Positions 46,789-49,596 of a DNA stretch of 49,596 bases are shown piece after piece. The stretch's first letter is position 1, and each line of letters starts with the position of its first letter. The position numbers and the translations under genes were made by a program. The notes under the pieces are model-generated. The model saw nothing but the letters and a program-made list of their open reading frames with translations. It did no database searches and had not been told where the DNA came from. The DNA is taken from contig JAGCGS010000044.1 of the NCBI GenBank assembly GCA_017649485.1, positions 1-49,596 on the forward strand. The letters run 5' to 3'. Origin of the DNA: Bacteroidaceae bacterium. Its GTDB lineage: Bacteria; Bacteroidota; Bacteroidia; Bacteroidales; Bacteroidaceae.

Positions 46789-49596
46789 TTAGAATGTTAA
46801 GTTTACACCGAAGATGAATGAGCGAGACTTCGGGAAGTACTCGCGTGCCTCGATACCTGGAGACAGACCTGAGGTTGAAGAGTAGTTCACTTCAGGATCC
46901 AAGCCCTTGTAGCCAGTGATCACGAACAGGTTCTGTGCGGTCACGTACAGGCGGGCCTTGCTCAGCCAGTCGATCTTCTTGGTGTCGAAGGTATAACCCA
47001 GTGTCATGTTGTCCAGACGAGCGAATGAGCCGTTCTCAATCCAGAATGAGCTAACCTTTGCAGACTCAGCGATCTTGGTCAGGTTGTCATTCTTCATAGC
47101 GTTGGTACCGGTGATGTAGTTAGGAGTACCATAAGCAGCCAACGGGTTGTTCAGCACCTTGTTGCCCAGTGTACCGCGGATGAAGAAGCTGAAGTCCCAG
47201 TTCTTCCAGCTGAAGTTGTTGGTCCAGCCGAACTCAGCCTTAGGCAGTGCATTGCCGATGTATGTACGGTCGTTATCAGAAACGACACCGTCACCATCTA
47301 CATCCTGATAGATGAAGTGGCCGTCAGCGTCAAGGCCTGTGCACTTCAGGTTGTAGAAGTTACCCAATGAGCGGCCTTCCTCAACGATGTGAGAGGTCTG
47401 ACCTGACTGGCCGCGGATCCATGGGTTACCGGTATATACAGCAGAAGTTGAATAGAAGTCATTTGACAAGCGGGTCACGCGGTTCTCGTTGTGAGACAGG
47501 GTCAGCGTGGTGGTCCAGTCGAAGTCGCGGGTCTTGATGACGTTCCAGTTCAGAGTAACCTCGATACCCTTGTTGGTCATATCACCTACGTTAGCGGCGA
47601 TTGAGTTATATACATAGGTAGGAGTAGGAACAGAGTAGTTGTACAGCATGTCCTTGGTCTTCTTAGCATAGTACTCGATGGTACCGCCGAAGCGTCCATG
47701 GAACAGAGAGAAGTCCAGACCGATGTTGAACATGTGGGTTGCTTCCCACTTCAGGTCAGGGTTGGCATTCTGAGAAACGCGGAATGCTGTCTGAGCAGAA
47801 CCGCCAGAGATATATGTTCCATTAGCTTCATACAACTCCAGTGACTTGTAAGGAGACAGACCGTCCTGGTTACCGGTTACACCGTAACCTGCGCGCAGCT
47901 TCAGGTCGTCCACCCAGTTCACGTTCTGCATGAAGGCTTCCTGAGAGATGCCCCAAGCAGCAGATACTGACGGGAAGGTACCCCACTTGTGGTTCTTACC
48001 GAACTTAGAGGAACCGTCTCGACGGATTGTGGCTGTTACCATATAGCGTTCCTTGAACGAATACGTAGCACGACCGAAGAATGAGATCAGCTTGTAAGCG
48101 TTGCGTGCTGAAGTAGCGTTACCGACCTTCAGGTTCAAACCTGCCTGGATGTTATCTGCACCCATTGAGGTAACAGCAAAGTTCTCAACGTAAGTCTCAT
48201 GGTTAGCATACTCGTTGTTCTCCCAAGAGTAACCTGCCAGGGCACCCACGTGGTGATCACCGAAGGTCTTGTCGAAGTTCAGGGTCCACTCCATCAGGAT
48301 GCGGTCGTTGGTCCAGTTGCGACGACGAGCGTTACTGTTAGAACCAGCACCTGCATAGTTGGTAGCCGCGTTCCAGGCGCTACGGTCGTTGGCAGCACGG
48401 CTCTTGTAGAGGTTAGCATTGATGTTCAGACCGTCGATAATGTCGTACTGAACCTCACCACGTCCGTAGAATATGGAAGACTTAGTACGGTCGTAGTTCT
48501 CGGCCATAGCGTGAACAGGGTTACCCATATCGTACTCGTTGAACAGAGCGCCGGTAGCACCCTCGAACCATGAACCGTCAGCATTATAGACAGGATACAG
48601 AGGAAGCATGTTGTATGCGCGGATGAAGTCACCGCCCTGAGGACGGTAAGAGTCGGTCAGTGTGCCGGCAGCATCCAAAGTCAGACGCAGCTTGTTGTTC
48701 AGTGCGCGCTGCTGTACCTGGAAGCGGAAGCTGTGACGACGCAACTCGTTGTTGCGGGCAACACCCTGACGGTCCAGATAGGTGTAGGATGCACGGTAGT
48801 TGCTGGTAGAAGAACCACCGGTCAGGGAAACAGAATGGCTCTGTGTGAATGCTGTGCGCAATACCTCACCGAACCAGTCGGTATCAGCATGGTAGTTATT
48901 CACGATACTCTGAACAGCCTCTGTTTCATAATTACCCAGCTGCTTGTTCGTTTCGATCCATCCCTTGGCATCCAGCATGTCAGGCTTGTTGGCAGCTACG
49001 TCAATGCCTACATAACCGTCATAGTTTACAGTAGTGCGGGCACCTGTACCCTTCTTGGTGGTGATCAGGATGACACCGCCTGCAGCACGGGAACCGTAGA
49101 TGGCCTGTGAAGACGCGTCCTTCAACACGGAGATTGACTCGATATCGGAAGGAGCCACACTTGACATATCACCGCCAGGAACGCCGTCGATAACGATCAT
49201 AGGACCCTGGTCGTTCATCAGGGTTGAGGTACCACGCAGGCGGATCATTGATCCCTGGGTGATATCGGCAGAACCTGATGTGATTGACAAGCCGGCAACC
49301 TTACCACGCAGCAGGTCGGATGCGTCGCGGGAGATACCCTTGTTGAATGAAGCCTCATCTACGTTAGCCACAGAACCGGTGATCTCACGGCGGGTCTGGG
49401 TACCGTAACCGATGGCCACGACCTCACCCAGGTTGATAACGCCTGAGGAAAGCTGAACATTGATAGTAGTGCGTCCGCCGATGTTTTCCTCGGTCGTGTT
49501 GTAACCGATGAATGAGAACTGCAGAACGCCGTTCATGTTGGTAACCTGTAGGGTGTAGTTACCATCGATGTCAGTGATAGTACCGTTGGTACTACC
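46789..49596 (-). CDS. SusC/RagA TonB-linked outer membrane transporter, partial (N-terminus beyond the window)
   Basis: The frame is open to the right edge: the codons before the first internal Met read GTITDIDGNYTLQV, the carboxypeptidase-D-regulatory-like domain typical of SusC proteins, so signal peptide and start are missing. The plug domain follows with IESISVLKDASSQAIYGSRA and GGVILITTKKG. The rest is a 22-stranded barrel with SusC motifs (RDGSSKFGKNHKWGTFPSVS; AWGISQEAF; LRAGYGVTGNQDGLSPY) and ends with a terminal Phe (FIFGVNLTF). It imports ligands bound by SusD with energy from TonB. 935 codons are visible. Confidence 0.96.
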   Translation of the reverse strand, partial: GSTNGTITDIDGNYTLQVTNMNGVLQFSFIGYNTTEENIGGRTTINVQLSSGVINLGEVVAIGYGTQTRREITGSVANVDEASFNKGISRDASDLLRGKVAGLSITSGSADITQGSMIRLRGTSTLMNDQGPMIVIDGVPGGDMSSVAPSDIESISVLKDASSQAIYGSRAAGGVILITTKKGTGARTTVNYDGYVGIDVAANKPDMLDAKGWIETNKQLGNYETEAVQSIVNNYHADTDWFGEVLRTAFTQSHSVSLTGGSSTSNYRASYTYLDRQGVARNNELRRHSFRFQVQQRALNNKLRLTLDAAGTLTDSYRPQGGDFIRAYNMLPLYPVYNADGSWFEGATGALFNEYDMGNPVHAMAENYDRTKSSIFYGRGEVQYDIIDGLNINANLYKSRAANDRSAWNAATNYAGAGSNSNARRRNWTNDRILMEWTLNFDKTFGDHHVGALAGYSWENNEYANHETYVENFAVTSMGADNIQAGLNLKVGNATSARNAYKLISFFGRATYSFKERYMVTATIRRDGSSKFGKNHKWGTFPSVSAAWGISQEAFMQNVNWVDDLKLRAGYGVTGNQDGLSPYKSLELYEANGTYISGGSAQTAFRVSQNANPDLKWEATHMFNIGLDFSLFHGRFGGTIEYYAKKTKDMLYNYSVPTPTYVYNSIAANVGDMTNKGIEVTLNWNVIKTRDFDWTTTLTLSHNENRVTRLSNDFYSTSAVYTGNPWIRGQSGQTSHIVEEGRSLGNFYNLKCTGLDADGHFIYQDVDGDGVVSDNDRTYIGNALPKAEFGWTNNFSWKNWDFSFFIRGTLGNKVLNNPLAAYGTPNYITGTNAMKNDNLTKIAESAKVSSFWIENGSFARLDNMTLGYTFDTKKIDWLSKARLYVTAQNLFVITGYKGLDPEVNYSSTSGLSPGIEAREYFPKSRSFIFGVNLTF

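Noticed and set aside
1-49596. CRISPR array
   Set aside because: The tandem repeats seen (7, 9 and 22 bp periods, hairpin array) lack 25-40 bp direct repeats with unique spacers, and no cas gene is present.

Overview
The window is chromosomal DNA from a Bacteroidales bacterium, most likely a gut or rumen Prevotella/Segatella-type organism. This rests on many promoters of the Bacteroidetes form (-33 TTTG, about 19-20 bp, -7 TAnnTTTG), a SusC/SusD pair, a BspA-type leucine-rich-repeat relic, a DUF4369 lipoprotein, an animal-type glutaminyl cyclase, a 38-residue 'smalltalk' protein beside an HU-like protein, weak Shine-Dalgarno sequences, and heptamer repeats scattered between genes. The species assignment is inference; no rRNA gene is present.

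Region 1 (1-14.6 kb) is an accessory islet rich in relics and regulatory DNA. It holds a decayed BspA repeat gene, an overlapping pair of unknown genes sharing a 12-residue signature at their boundary, a HigBA toxin-antitoxin locus whose toxin has lost its middle while the antitoxin is intact, gene fragments, a small protein gene, a candidate small RNA with its own promoter and terminator, a three-gene cassette starting with a DUF4417 protein, a two-gene restriction-modification operon (methylase-like subunit plus a 1321-residue nuclease/helicase/methylase protein), and a divergently oriented AAA ATPase. The restriction-modification promoter lies about 320 nt before its start codon, and the leader carries six nested perfect stems with a competing alternative pairing. 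This is the most interesting signal in the window. The ATPase promoter is preceded by two tandem copies of a GGTGCGGAAA dyad.

Region 2 (14.6-29 kb) is largely core housekeeping: HU-like protein, smalltalk protein, typA/bipA, rpsO, an acyl-CoA ligase, sufE, glutaminyl cyclase, LD-carboxypeptidase, pnp, a DUF4369 lipoprotein, greA (with a terminator in its leader), a HIT protein, mannose-1-phosphate guanylyltransferase and tRNA-Leu(CAA). Intergenic repeats include heptamer tracts, a four-hairpin array and C-rich dyads.

Region 3 (29.0-29.87 kb), behind the tRNA, has no gene but holds an unusual density of dyads: a GGTTACA cluster, 22-bp tandem repeats and a MITE-like nested palindrome. It looks like the residue of integrated elements.

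Region 4 (29.87-49.6 kb) is devoted to carbohydrates. A minus-strand operon encodes an exo/endonuclease/phosphatase-fold protein, a CE1-type esterase and a membrane acyltransferase. Divergent from it are a Tat-exported TIM-barrel protein and then an operon of four exported glycoside hydrolases (GH13, GH2, GH127, GH31) with overlapping or nearly abutting genes. A Na/Pi cotransporter follows, and on the minus strand a SusC/SusD pair whose SusC runs off the right edge. The enzyme set (alpha-xylosidase, beta-L-arabinofuranosidase, beta-glucuronidase-like GH2, esterase) suggests breakdown of a decorated plant polysaccharide; the exact substrate cannot be read from the sequence.
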